Shown: positions 10,130-21,886, numbered from the stretch's first letter. The stretch is 64,000 nt of DNA from Labia minor (GCA_963082975.1 OY720348.1:52526421-52590420), one strand, 5' to 3'. The notes: a model not told the origin generated them from the sequence alone. Program-made: numbers and translations.

Positions 10130-11480
10130 AATTGTTTTAAATAATATTTTCTCGACCTCCTTCATTAAAGTGTTGGCGCCCCTAGGAGCGTGCGCCCCAC
10201 AGGTTCGAATTCGCTATTTCAACATCCTTTAATTTATCCACCTATACGTATATATCATTATTATGATAATTAAATTTTTTCAGATATAAATTAAAATTAT
10301 AAATTATATAAGAAGAAGAATGAAAATATAATTATTTTTATTGTCATGTGAGAAATGATCACAAAAGATGTAAGAAAATATTTTTCAGTGTAAACATTAT
10401 ATATCTCTATTGGCATCTTTTACAATTGGATTGTATACGGATATATTTCACCCTCCTGGAATATTATATTATTTATTTATCCATAAATCTTCGGTTTAGA
10501 ATTTTTTTTATTTCAGAACTGATATGTGTATGTTTGGGTATATTTTTACTTCCAAATCGAGTTAGAATTATTCCCCGCTCCAATTATTGTACTTCGGTAT
10601 AGGCAGCTGAGATTTGTGTATTGCTGTCAGAGTCTATTTTCAGTATGATTTAAGTCTCGTTAGAGTCCATTTTTTCTATACTGCCGATTCTTTTTTTTTT
10701 TTTTTAAATATTACTAGAAAAGAACTGAGGTGGAAGCGACTTGAGCTTTTGGGTTGATATATTTTCTTGCCCAATGGTATGTGTGTCAGGGTGTGTGTAG
10801 ATAGGGGGGGAAGGGTGTTAGGTGTGAGATAGGGTTCAAAATTGCGTCCGGAAATTAATTTTGTATCTCAACACATGTCAGCTGCGACGCGACCTTTGCC
10901 CCCAGAGGGTTGGGTATAGGGTGGTAAAATGCTGTTGGATGGGGTGTAAACCAACCCCCTTGAGGTTATTTATTCTTGTCATGTCGACGCGGGCGCTCTA
11001 AGCTTTTTGATCGATGCTAAATCGGTCTTAAATTGTTTTACATAAGTTTATTTTCTAGTTTGAATCCATTCGTAAGGAAAAAGGAAAGAAAGCTGGATAA
11101 AACAAGGAGTGATTTGTGGAAGATGGACACCCACTGACAGAATACAGAACTCCACTATTTACCGGTTTGTTGTTCTATTATTTCATTTAAGTCGACAAGG
11201 TTGATTTATTCATTAATAAATCCATATCAAATATCTGATATCTTAATTCACCTATAATTATTCTATATAAGCGAGGTCTGTTCAAAAGATATAATAAAAT
11301 TCATGGAGTGACGTAATAGAATAAGAAAAGACAAATAATATAGTGAAAAGCAATAACAAAATTATGAAAAAAAAAAATATAAATTAAATTCTCAATTATA
11401 TATATACATATGCATACAGCTAAAATGTATTGGGAGTATAACTACAATCAAATAATCAAGTAATTTAGAAGTTAATTTAA
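10130..11480. other. intergenic DNA with two GC-richer patches
   Basis: Near 10160-10215, TGGCGCCCC and CAGGTTCGAATTCGC look like a hairpin plus a polymerase III B box, possibly a SINE or tRNA relic. The patch 10740-11010 is G-rich (GATAGGGGGGGAAGGGTG) with GACGCGACC and GACGCGGGCGC. An 84-codon frame at 10348-10602 has no recognisable motif. No gene is supported. Confidence 0.35.
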
Positions 11481-11675
11481 AAAAAAACTCAAACAGAAAA
11501 AAAACCTTTTGGGTGTAACTATTGTAAAAAGAAATTTACTCAAAAATTTAGTTTAAAAACTCATTTATTAATCCACACAGGAGAAAAGCCTTTTGAGTGT
11601 AACTATTGTCAGAAGAAATTTAGAGTAAAATGTAATTTTAAAGATCACTTACTAACTCATACAGGAGAAAAGCCT
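11481..11675 (+). pseudogene. two C2H2 zinc-finger fragment
   Basis: An open frame without a start codon encodes KPFGCNYCKKKF, an H-LLI-H end, the linker HTGEKPF, a second finger ECNYCQKKF with H-LLT-H, and HTGEKP. Both fingers keep the C-x2-C-x12-H-x3-H spacing and the TGEKP linker of poly-zinc-finger DNA-binding proteins. An in-frame stop lies just upstream (11478-11480). After the second linker the frame runs straight into an antisense RT tail (PHPWSSKRPFPN). It is a short exon remnant or a transposon-captured copy rather than an intact gene. Confidence 0.6.
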
Positions 11676-12075
11676 CATCCTTGGTCTTCCAAAAGGCCGT
11701 TTCCCAATCGGTTTCCCTACAAATATATTTTTCGGCGTTTGTTCGTATCTCATTCTAGCCACGTGCCTTGCTCATCCCAGCCTTTTCGATTTTATAGCCT
11801 TAACTAGGTTTGGAGATTAATTGAGGTCATGCAATTCTTCGTAATACAGTCTCCACCAGTCGGTGGTGTCCATATCTTTCTTTGCCCTATAATTGTTGCG
11901 AAGAATCTTATTCTCAAATACTCTAAATACATAAATGCTTTTTATTTTTTAATTTTGATCCCCTTGATAAGAGTTTTGACGAGATAAACCCCTTTACTGC
12001 ATGATAACAGGCGTTACTCGTTTGCAACCTCAATTTAAATTCTTCTCAAATATTATTATTGTTCGTGATTACATT
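11676..12075 (-). pseudogene. non-LTR reverse transcriptase tail, decayed
   Basis: On the minus strand, 12075-11995 reads as the N-N-x-R-E-E-F-K-S-R-L-Q region. 11945-11810 reads VFENKILRNNYRAKKDMD and then WWRLYYEELHDLN. The end near 11676-11715 is the G-R-P-x-G-K-R-P motif. The same blocks occur at 18990-19460 and 42230-42400. A deletion at about 11945-11995 has removed the Y-x-x-E-T-W segment. It abuts the zinc-finger fragment on one side and a mariner remnant on the other. Confidence 0.6.
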
Positions 12076-12100
12076 ATATTTTTTTACATTTTCAATCAAA

Positions 12101-12640
12101 TGTGAAGGTTTTGCTCACTGTTTTCTTCGATTACAATGGCGAGGTGCATCATGAGTTCTTACCAGCAAGGCGTACTGTTAATAAGGAATACTACAAGGAA
12201 GTTATGAAACGTTTGCGTGAAGCAATACAGCCCAAACGATCGGAATTGTGGAAAAACAAATCATCGATTCTGCATCACGATAATGCACCAGCTCACCATC
12301 ATTGCTTGTTCGTGATTTTTTGTCCAAAAACAACACTGTAATCATGCCTCAACCACCGTATTCACCAGATTTGGCTCTCTTGCAACATTTTCCTATTCCC
12401 AAAACTGAAGCCAAGTAAATGAAAGTGTTTTGTCATAATCGATGACATAAAGTCGGAATCGAAGAACGAGCTGATGACCATACCGAAAAGCACATTTCAG
12501 AACTGCTTCGAAGATTGGAAGAAGCATAAGTGCATTTTATCTGAGAGGAATTACTGTAAAGGGGACAAAATGGATATTAATAAATAAATAAATACTTTTC
12601 GAAATAATTAAAAATTCACCTTTTCTTTTCAACAAATTTC
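12101..12640 (+). pseudogene. mariner transposase, 5'-truncated and frameshifted
   Basis: The first frame (12102-12341) contains VFFDYNGEVHHEFLP, RRTVNKEYYKEVMKRLREAI and ILHHDNAPAH, the block with the second catalytic aspartate in the mariner DD34D core. After a frameshift near 12300 the match continues with MPQPPYSPDLAL (third aspartate) and, later, FEDWKKHKCIL. The N-terminal DNA-binding half and the first catalytic aspartate are missing, and no terminal inverted repeat is seen. It is a non-functional irritans-type-looking copy; subfamily is uncertain. Confidence 0.8.
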
Positions 12641-14040
12641 GTATACTTGTTTCTAATTATGTAATAATATTCTTTAATTTTATAAAATCATTATTATATT
12701 TTTCTGGAGGTAAATTCAGGAAATTTGAAAATAAAATTTTCAGTAATTATAATTTGCTAAATAAATTGAAATCACAAAGGAATTGAAATAACTGTATAAC
12801 CTTTATGCGCATTTTCAAACACAAATAGTCATAAAATCAAAAAAATTGATATGGCCCGACCACGTGACTCGTCACGGGACTTGAATGATTGAGGAAAGGA
12901 TAATGATTTTTGTAAGAAAATCTATTACGAAACGACAATAAAAAGGTAAATGTGAGATAATTGGGAGAGAATAGGAAAAATAAGTAAGATTGATGGATTA
13001 CATTCTATTATGGAATATTTTATTAAAAATTAACAGAATAAAAATAGCAAAATAATATAAATTAAGATAAAACACAGATGATATATCAACTAAAATAGTA
13101 GCGGTTTTTTTTTTTTTTTTGAAGCAGAGTCAGAGTAAGTTAACCTTTCTCTGAAATATAATTTTACCTATATTTTAAAAAAATCCCCTTCCTCATTTTT
13201 TTAAAATAAATTACTTTCACTCTAGCTTTTATACCAACTCTTTATTTTTAATAATTTATTTTCTGTCCGCTCTGTGATTCTCTTTATTAAAATATTTTAT
13301 GTTAAATTTATTAGATTTTATTAAAATCACCCTGACAGTTATATCTCTAAATCTAAGCGTATATAGGGTTCCGCCGTCGAATAATATAAAATAACTTTTT
13401 TTTTTTATTTATGTAAAAAAAAGAGTGGAAAATATTATTACTTGGCTTTTAAAATTAACGGCGGTGCTAAAGGGAAATGAAATGAGCAACATCATTGAGA
13501 ATGAAAAAAAACATATTTTTATTTAATCATTTAAGAAGCAAAACTAAATTAAAATATTGATGGATATTAATTGAAGTTGTTTGTATTTTTTTTAAATCTA
13601 AAAATGTATGAAATTTGATTGTGGATATGTTATAATGGTGATAAATAATTACGGGAAATAAAAGAAAATAGAAAAAAAAGAATAAATTTTAATATTATAT
13701 CCATATTTATGTAAAAATAAAATAAAACATGTTAATATATAAAGCCTGAAAAGGGCAAATGTTTAAAATTAATGCTATCAGTTGATGTAAAATAGTCCTA
13801 AAAGGACTTGGAAAGTTACTTAACGCAATGAGGAAAAGTACAGGGTAAGCGTGCCAGTAGTTGACCGCCTTTAGAGAAATTTTCATAAAAAACATTATTA
13901 TTCTGTAACAAAAGTGAGAATAACAACAAAACAAGTGCTAACATATTCTATAACTATTTTAATTATCACTATAAAACGAATATTCGGTTAAAGAATATTT
14001 AAATATTTTTTTTTTTAATTTTTTTCTAAACGAATTTTTT
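12641..14040. other. AT-rich DNA, no gene seen
   Basis: Contains poly-T near 13106-13121. A 75-codon minus-strand frame (13707-13934) is AT-driven and shows no motif. Confidence 0.5.
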
Positions 14041-14995
14041 GTTCTAGTAATTGAACATTTTAAAATCTAAAGTTTTAGTAATTAACCATATTTTGATCCA
14101 GTAATTGACCATGAATCTAAAATGGATTTAAAATATATGGTATAAAATGCACTAAGGATTGGTTTTATTAATATTTTTTAAATTTTTTTATAATTTATTT
14201 AAACTATTCATAGTATTAACAGTATAGATCGGTAATTAGTAAACATTTTTTGTTTTGCTAATTCCCCGAGGTGCCTACTATGCACTTCCAATTGCAATCG
14301 AGCAGTTTTTGGACATTTCCATAAAGCTCCTGATCCATTGATGAGATCGTAGCTTCTTCTTCAGTAAATTATATGATTTTTTCGGGAAAGTAATCTCCCG
14401 TAAAAAACACCAAGTACGTATTATTTATTTATCTTTTTTTGAACATTGAATTTTAGATCCTCATTACTAACTTCAAGACACTTCTTTTCATCTGTGTGAT
14501 ATTTTAAGAGGCAGCTAGCCGAGAGTGTAGCTTAGCAACTTTCTACACAAGAAGTCGGCATTCGATTCCAACTAAGAACAAATTTTTCTAATAAAATTCA
14601 ATTTAACATCAGCTGCCTCCGGCTCCAAGAACTTAAGAAAATATTTCAAATTGATTAATATAATTTGTAATATCAACTATTGAATTTAACTTTTGGTTTG
14701 AAATTATTATTAAATAAAATATAATCTATTGTAAATAAAGTGAAGCTTATCCTTAACGATTTGTATAAAAAATTAACCTTAAAATATAATAACGCTTACC
14801 TTTAAAAGATTCACAATTCTATTATAAACTTAGCAATTGGTCTCTGTTTCATTGTTAAGCAATCCGGCAGAGGATCTTCTTGATATTTAGTGATATCTCG
14901 AGTTTGACTTGAAATTAAAAAGCTTATTTTGATCAAAATTCTATCAAATGGTCAATTACTTGCACAGTGGTCAACTACTGGTACGTTTACCCTAA
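14041..14995. repeat. element with reiterated TAATTGACCA ends, split by a SINE
   Basis: The left side (14041-14115) has three variants of AGTAATTGACCAT. The right side (14945-14990) has the inverted forms TGGTCAATTACTT and TGGTCAACTACTGG. This suggests a long-TIR element with sub-repeated ends. A SINE S copy lies inside at 14510-14632. On the minus strand, 14358-14262 reads a short open stretch (EEEATISSMDQELYGNVQKL) that I do not recognise. Confidence 0.4.
14510..14632 (+). mobile_element. SINE family S copy (tRNA-derived), 5' part
   Basis: GGCAGCTAGCCGAGAGTGTA carries an A-box-like start. CGGCATTCGATTCCAAC matches the polymerase III B box (GGTTCGANTCC type). The copy breaks off after CATCAGCTGCCTCCGG. 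The longer copy is at 49683-49952 on the minus strand. Confidence 0.65.
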
Positions 14996-15317
14996 TTGTA
15001 AAATTGAATATTGTTATAAACTATCCACTAAACTTTATATAATGATGTTATAATGATGTTATAAATCTTTAATAAAACGGAAACCTAAAGAATTCTTTTG
15101 GTGCATTATTTAAACCACATTTGAATCAAATTTATTTGTTTTGGTAATTTGTTCAGGTTTCTGTATAGGATTAGATTTTTATACACAATATAGTATTTAT
15201 TTATTGTTATTTATTTATTTATTACTTATTTATTTAATAAATATTAATACTATTACATGAAATTTTTAATTACAACTTTTTGGTTAATTGCATTACTTTC
15301 ATTTCTTAATATCCATG

Positions 15318-15356
<39 letters not shown>

Positions 15357-16419
15357 TTTATAACGTAAATAAAAATAAAAATGGGTAGTATATATTTCAT
15401 TGCAAGAAAGTGTCTGTGAGTGGGTGGAATTTAAATTAACTGGAAGGCACTTGATCAATTTGCCTAAGGCCTGAGCTTGAGCAAAAGGCACGGGCTTTGC
15501 TATTACAGCATATCTCAAGATGAATGCGAAAATCTTATTAAACAATCGTGCACTGTGTCATTTCATTGTACAATTGCGACAATTCTGTCCCCCTTCCCTG
15601 AATCACTTAACCTGATTGTTTCGGATCTTGACACGAATTGTGTTGGAGAAATTGACAACGTAAATGAAAGCTAAGTTTGGAATTGTCATAGCTTGAGTTT
15701 ATTCAACAATATGTCTGCACTCTTGTATACTAAACATTGTTGAACAAAATTAGATAATCATACAGAAAGGCAAAAGCAGTTTTCAAATCCATTAAAACCA
15801 TTCATTTGAAAATTCATCAATTTAATAAAGGGCGCTGTGAGATGTAATTTGTTTTGTTGTCTTGGTAGTTGAAGAGTGATCCGTCAACTCCATCGGCCCT
15901 GTTTGGCATCTTGGAAAAAGAAAAAATATCACAGATGAAAATCAAACTACACAATTTCAATCTATCGTGGAATTTAGCCATTCAAAGGTCCAGTTTCCCC
16001 TTAATTAATATTTATATAATTTGTATTAATTATTATTAAAATTATAATTCAGCAATGGTATTATTCTTAAAAAAAATATATAAAGAAAGGATTTTTTAGT
16101 TGTAATAAAATTTACTCTTTATTGTAGATCTTAGTTTATTGATACTTATTTAATTAGTTGTAAATATATTGTATATATATGTATATATATAATTATTTGC
16201 GGTTAGACCCTGAGGATCAAAGATAAATTATTAATTATTAAATTTCCCTAAGCCCGAACTCGAGTCTTCATTGTGATAGACTGTCGTGCTAACCACTTTT
16301 TTTTAATGTGTTTATTAACCAGAATAAGAAAAATATATACATAGATTTACAAAAAAAAAATAAAATAAAATATAAATCATATTTAACAAAAGTTATTTTC
16401 ATGTTTATAACATATAGAC
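14996..16419. other. intergenic DNA; (TA)n at 15318-15353
   Basis: Mostly AT-rich. The exception is 15420-15960, which is of ordinary complexity and is treated separately for its open frame. No repeat was recognised elsewhere. Confidence 0.4.
15477..15674 (+). CDS. unrecognised open frame, possible exon remnant
   Basis: An open frame of about 65 codons ends in TAA-type context at 15674. The residues are protein-like and rich in Cys, Ser and Leu (for example LCYYSISQDECENLIKQSC and LIVSDLDTNCVGEIDN). It has no ATG start (first codon taken is TTG) and no domain I recognise. It stands out because its composition is less AT-rich than the flanks. It could be a worn exon, a piece of an unknown transposon, or chance. 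Confidence 0.15.
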   Translation: MSKRHGLCYYSISQDECENLIKQSCTVSFHCTIATILSPFPESLNLIVSDLDTNCVGEIDNVNES

Positions 16420-16644
16420 CAGTGATGCTCAAACACTGTGCCGCGAGATTATGAGGCTCTTAAACATTTCCGATCTTTTTTCTTAAATTTTTTCAATTTG
16501 GTTCTAAAAAAAAGGTAAACCCTTTTTGGGACCACTTTTTTCAATATGATAAACTTTTACACTTATTCTTTTCTTTGTGTACAGCCAAATTTTTAAACCG
16601 TTAAAAGTGTGCCACGTTAAAAAAAAAAAGGTTGAGAACTACTG
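16420..16644. mobile_element. hAT-type MITE with perfect 8-bp target duplication
   Basis: The 225-bp element begins CAGTGATGCTCAAACACTGT and ends GGTTGAGAACTACTG, imperfect inverted termini of the CAGTG...CTCAA type seen in hAT elements. The flanking octamers are identical: ATATAGAC at 16412-16419 and 16645-16652. Inside, GTGCCGCGAG and GTGTGCCACG mirror each other. No coding capacity. Confidence 0.8.
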
Positions 16645-16652
16645 ATATAGAC

Positions 16653-17501
16653 GAACCCGTTGCAAAAGGTGTTTGCAATTCAAGTTTATACTGAATTTGT
16701 AACTAACTACTAACTTCATAATGATTCAGACATCACATAGATACATACATACGACGGAAATTATGTAGTTTGATTAATATTTATTAATTATTAACTAATT
16801 TTACTTATTCTAAATTTTTTATTTACATTATAAAAGAATTAAATTAAGATAATTATTTTCTAAAAGAAAAAATGAAGATATCAATAATTTCTGTAATGAT
16901 ACATGACAGAAATGTGGCATTTTTTTTTAAAATAATTTGTACATTTAAATTTATTTTACGAAACTGGCAATAGAATAAAAACCTAAAAATATCATAACTA
17001 TGGAAGGAGTTGTGCTAAGCACTAAACCACTGATGAGTTATATATATATGTAAATATATATAGGTTTATTCAAATCAAATATTTATTATAGGACGTGGAT
17101 AATTGCAAGTTAATTAGACTAAAATGTACTCTCTATTTCAAATTACTCAGACAAGATGATATCTTAATTTAAAATAAAACAATTTGATGTATATCGAAAG
17201 TATTAATAGATTTAAAAAATTAAAAGATAAATAACTTACAAAAATTTTTAAATTAGCAAAAAGCGTTCTAAGTCAAGAATCGTTACCAAGAGTGAGTGGC
17301 AAACGAAACGTGGGAGAGACAAGCGAGTTGCCTATATTTCAGGCGTTCTTGTTCAGTGCTACCCTCTAGTTATTTGTATATTTTGTTTCTTAAAATATTA
17401 TTAAGAAAATCATAGTTAAAATTACAATATAAATAAAAAGAAGAAGTCAATATATATAATGAAATTGTTAAACGTAAAATAAAAAAAAAAAATTACCATC
17501 A
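16653..17501. other. AT-rich DNA, no gene seen
   Basis: No open frame or repeat recognised. Confidence 0.5.
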
Positions 17502-17690
17502 TCTATATATTTAATACGACAGTCTGTTCGTCCGTACGCAAAAACTCCAGAGCCTAAAATACAAGGAGTAAGGTAACCAAATTTTTCTGAGGTGAAGGGT
17601 ACCTCAAATGATGAAAAATAAAAAAGAAATTAGAATCTTAGGTAACTCCTGAGCTGAGCTGCGGGTGTTTCATTTTCCAGAAATGTTGCA

Positions 17691-17735
<45 letters not shown>

Positions 17736-17949
17736 ATAGTATACAATAATAATATATAATTAATTTACTGATTAAATTAAAATATTATATATTTTACAAG
17801 GAAACAAATAAATGTCTTATCTACTTATACTGATTGATACAAAATGGATGAATACCTTTTACATACACACTTTCAACCAAATACTATGTATCACTCGGGG
17901 TAGCCCCCGTCTAGGTGTGAAGAACGCCGAAGGCGCTCGGAGCAGCTAG
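17502..17949 (+). mobile_element. Helitron-like element H1
   Basis: It starts TCTATATATTTAATACGAC after an A and ends GGAGCAGCTAG before a T, as expected for Helitrons (A|TC...CTAR|T). A GC hairpin (ACGCC-GAA-GGCGCT) sits a few bases before CTAG. The interior has TCTGTTCGTCCGT, a (TA)n(GA)n tract near 17690-17733, and the shared 3' region with ATTAATTTACTGATTAAATT and ACAAAATGGATGAA. No Rep/helicase is present, so it is non-autonomous. Confidence 0.65.
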
Positions 17950-17988
<39 letters not shown>

Positions 17989-18020
17989 ATTATTAAAATA
18001 AATTTAAAATTAATTATATA

Positions 18021-19697
18021 TCTATATATATAAAGGAGAGTGTTTGTATGTATGTATGTATGTATATATGTATGTATGTAATTTGTTTACTTTTTTGCTG
18101 TCATAGAAACAAACAAAAAAGAAATTCCCAATCAAAGAATTATTATAATATTTAACTTTTTATTTTAAATTCTAATATTCAAATATCATTTCAATTAAAT
18201 AATTTATTCTAAAAAAGTTCTCATTTTAATTAATATAATAAAATATTTAAATCATATTTAACTTAAATTATTTTGTATTTATTCTTTCTATATTTGAATA
18301 CTTCTTTTATTTTAAGGGAGGGAATTAACTATGATCTAAAAAAATTAATAAATGAACTTAATAATAAAAAATCAAATAAATCCATTAATTTAAATTAATA
18401 CTATTAATGAATGTATATATTGTTAATTTATCTTTAGTTTTATCAATACTTTTATACCGTTAATTTTTATAAATTGTCTCAAGTCTCTAACAGAAATATT
18501 ATACTATATTATAACATATACAATACTTATAAACTATAGGCGGAGGAAATATTAGACGATATCATTGCGGGTTCAGGCCAAATCGATCAACATTAATTAA
18601 GATATTTTCATTATGACAGATATTAAAAAAACCGCGAATTCAATAATTCTGTTCACTAATTATTTGTAGACTTTAGTAAAACCTACGCATGACTCAATAG
18701 ATCCGGATAAACTTTTTCAAATTTTGATCTTAAAATTTATCTTGAAGGTAGTAAAGAAAGAGTAAGATGTGGAAATCAATTGTAAAATATTAGGTTACCC
18801 AGACGACTTAAATATAATAGGAGATTCGGCAATTGCAATTACAGATAGCGAGGAAAAATTAATCGAGGTAGGAAAAGAGATGAGGTTTGAAATGAATATT
18901 GATAAATAAATATATTTAGAAACAAACAGGAGCAGTATTAACAAACAAAATGTAGAATTTGAATCTGTAGAAAAATTGAATGTAATCACGAAGGATAATA
19001 ATATTTGAGAAGAATTTAAATCGAAGTTGCAATCGGGAAACGCCTGTTATCATGCAGAAAAGAGGCTTATCTCATCAAAATTATTATAAAAGGGAATGAA
19101 AATTAAAATATATAAAACAATTATTTTGTCTGTTGTATTATATGAGTGTGAGACATGGTCTATGATCTTAGGAGATGAGAGTGGATTCAGAGTATTTGAG
19201 AATAGGATTCTCCCCAGCATTTATGGGCCAAAGAAAGATGAGGGAATGAGAGATGGAACAGAGGTTCAGGATAAGGACACTTGGAGAAATGTGGTTGTAG
19301 CTGCCAAGAACTTTCGAGTACCGTTGAGCCACGCATGGTCTATGACCCTGGGAGATGAGAGTAGATTCAGATTATTCTTTCCAGCATTTATTGGCCAAAG
19401 AAAGATGAGGTCACCGGGGACACTTGGAAAAATGTGGTTGTAGCTGCCAAGAACTTTCGAGTAGATAGATATAACATATTCAATAATAATATATATAATT
19501 AATTTACTAAATAAATTAAAATATATTTTAAATAATCACACAATAAGAAATAAATGTTTTATGTTATACATTGTTTGAAACAAAATGGATGAAAACCTTT
19601 TACTACTTTCAACCAAATACTATGTACCACTCGGGGGTACAGGGGGCGGAGCCCCCGTCTAGATGTGAAGAGCGACGAAGGAGCTCTGAGCAGCTAG
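18021..19697 (+). mobile_element. Helitron-like element H2 carrying a reverse-transcriptase segment
   Basis: The 5' end is TCTATATATATAAAGGAGAG, preceded by A, followed by (TATG)n. The 3' end is GAGCAGCTAG followed by T. The 3' region (about 19462-19697) is the same as in H1, H3, H4 and H5. Between the ends lies a decayed non-LTR RT (18540-19462). The reading as one 1,677-bp element depends on the two ends belonging together; they could instead be two overlapping copies. Confidence 0.5.
18540..19462 (+). pseudogene. non-LTR reverse transcriptase, decayed, with tail duplication
   Basis: Recognisable blocks in order: CGFRPNRST (fingers, about 18567), FVDFSKTYA (motif A, about 18662), GYPDDLNIIGDSAIAI (motif C, YxDD, about 18792), EEFKSKLQSGNACYHA (about 19010), KIYKTIILSVVLYECETW (about 19104) and FRVFENRILPSIYGPKKDE (thumb/tail). 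Stops and frameshifts separate them. The tail is tandemly duplicated: 19155-19320 recurs as 19336-19462, both ending AAKNFRV. There is no endonuclease domain. Clade is not assigned; it belongs to the Jockey/CR1/RTE-like group by appearance. Confidence 0.7.
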
Positions 19698-20445
19698 TAA
19701 TTTATATAAATTAATTATTTTTGTTTTATTATTAGATAAGAAAAATTAATGTCTTACACTTATATACATTTTTAATATGATGATTTTTGTTAATATAATT
19801 TTTAAAGTTCACAACATTTTATTGTAGGATACAATTTCACTCTAATAATTACTAACTAACAGTAAATTAAAGTTGACATCATATTAGAATTAAACGAGAG
19901 AAGATCGGTTATAGAATATCATATAATAACAAATCTCTTGCTTGAAACTGCAATCTGTAATTCCAAGGCTGATCTTGAATTGTTATTATATAGTTCAAAA
20001 TAATTTGATGCTAATCAGGAGGTTAATTTTTAAATCATATATCTTTATTTACCCTCGAATTATATTGGAATGGAGGACGATTCTGCATAGTGAATTCCGA
20101 TCTTTGTACGGAGTGTTTCTCCTCTCAGAAATTGCCTGGTCTACATTGTTTCAGACAGGTTAACCCTTAAGGGCCCATTCCTTTCACAAATGATAACTCC
20201 CACAGGATTCAATATTCAATCCAATTAGAATAGACATAAACCTAAATATATATATCTATATATGCGTATATTGACATATTGTGGATATTCAAATTAATTA
20301 TAAAATTTTATTCTAAAATAGATATTTTATTATTAGAAGATGTTTCAATTACTCTACTAATTAGCTAGATATATTATTTAGTTTATTTATATATTTATTT
20401 ATATTTCATATGATATATAAAAACTAATGATTATTTTCTAATTTT
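19698..20445. other. intergenic DNA, no gene seen
   Basis: A 73-codon plus frame at 19942-20163 has no motif. The stretch 20150-20220 (TTAACCCTTAAGGGCCC) is less AT-rich. Nothing recognised. Confidence 0.45.
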
Positions 20446-21056
20446 TACTATCTCGTAAGAGATAGTATTGCTATCACGAAAATTTTCGATGTTGAGATTT
20501 TGATGTTTTCATACGTTTTGAAGGTTCCTGAATCATTTTCACTAAGGTTGAGAAAAATGTCTGTGTGTGTGTATATGTGTGTGTGTGTATGTATGTAACC
20601 AAGATTACGCAAAAACGGTTTGAGCTAGAATGATGAAATTTGGTACATGGGCATTATTCAAAATTCATAGTTTTCTATCAACTTTTGAGAAATGTAGCTC
20701 AACCGGAAGAGGGTCATTACCTACAACGTTTTGGTTTTTTTTTCCTCTAAAGTGACCGTAAAAATAAAGATATATGTTTGATAATTTTTCACCTGATTAA
20801 TAATTGTATAAAACTCCTATATATAGAAATTTAGCTTTATTGAATACTTGAAAGTACCAGAATTAATTTTTTAACACTGCAAATCTCACGCGTCAACACG
20901 TGACGTGGTGCCATTAACAAAAAGCCAAACAACGCTGGTTTAATATTTATTATTTATAATTTATAATTAATTAAATTTAATTTAAATATAATATATTATG
21001 TTATTTAATCCAATTCAAATTGCGAGATAGTCGAGTGGAGACACTCCAGCTAATTT
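20446..21056 (+). mobile_element. family A copy 4
   Basis: Full length, close to copy 1. The 5' hairpin is TACTATCTCGTAAGAGATAG. The GT tract is interrupted by TATATG. The 3' part contains CACGTGACGTGGTGCC, the inverted terminus GCGAGATAGT and the GAGTGGAGACACTC stem-loop. Confidence 0.8.
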
Positions 21057-21264
21057 AATCAATGATTAGTAAGTGATTTGGGAAAAAAATTCACTATTTT
21101 TACGACAGATGGCTGAAGTGATCGATATTATATATATATTATATGATTATTATAAATATTATTATTATTATAAATATTAATTATTTGATTTTTAATAAGA
21201 ATTATTTTGATACTCGAAATTTCATTATTCGAATATTCATTAAATTTCCATAAGAATATCAAAA

Positions 21265-21886
21265 AATCGGGAGTGTCCTCCCCTAGACTTTCCCGCATAT
21301 AAATAGGTAATTAGGTTATTATTATTATGTTTTAACAACAATAAAAATAAACAAACTAATTAATTTAAATTATAAAGTAAAATGGTTTAACACTATTATA
21401 TATATTTATAATTTACACCTAACGCTATTGTATAGGTAAAATGTCACTTACGGTAGTCAGATCATGATGAAATTTGGTATCTGAATTTTTTTCATATTTT
21501 TAAATCTATATACAAAATAAGAAGCAAATATCTCGAAGCAAACTGGTACTTTACTTGAAAGGTAAACGCAACCAGTGTAGGTAAAGTACCACTTCCGGTT
21601 AACCGATTTTGACGAAATTTTGATAGAAATCTACAAACTGTGAATAATATCGGTGTACCAAATTTCGAAGTCGTAGCTTGATTAGTTTCTGAGTAAATTT
21701 GTGCTCGCAGACAATCATTACATACATCCATACATCCATACATATACACACACACAGACATAATTCGAAAAATGGTATTTTCCGACTCAGGGAGGTCTAA
21801 AACGTCAAGATCTATCGAAATCTCGAAGTCGAAATTTTTGACGATTCCAATACTTCCCTTATACGAAGTATGCGGGAAAGTAAAAA
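21265..21886 (-). mobile_element. family K, Helentron-like element related to family A
   Basis: On the minus strand it starts ACTTTCCCGCATACTTCG after a run of T, with a stem ATACTTC/GAAGTAT. A (GT)n tract follows near 21730-21760, then the block GAAATTTGGTACACCGATAT and AACCGGAAGTGG, and it ends TATGCGGGAAAGT plus the stem-loop GGGGAG-GACA-CTCCC. Layout and several blocks match family A (GAGATTTCGAT against GAGATTTTGAT; GACGTTTTAGA against TACGTTTTGAA). A 141-codon frame at 21492-21917 spans it but mirrors non-coding blocks shared with A, so I do not call it a gene. Confidence 0.65.

Noticed and set aside
15306..15545. 79-codon minus frame ending in YIYIYIY
   Set aside because: Its C-terminal half is translated (TA)n; the N-terminal part is antisense to a better plus-strand frame.
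18795..18989. 64-codon minus-strand frame
   Set aside because: It is antisense to the RT segment with GYPDDL and has no motif of its own.
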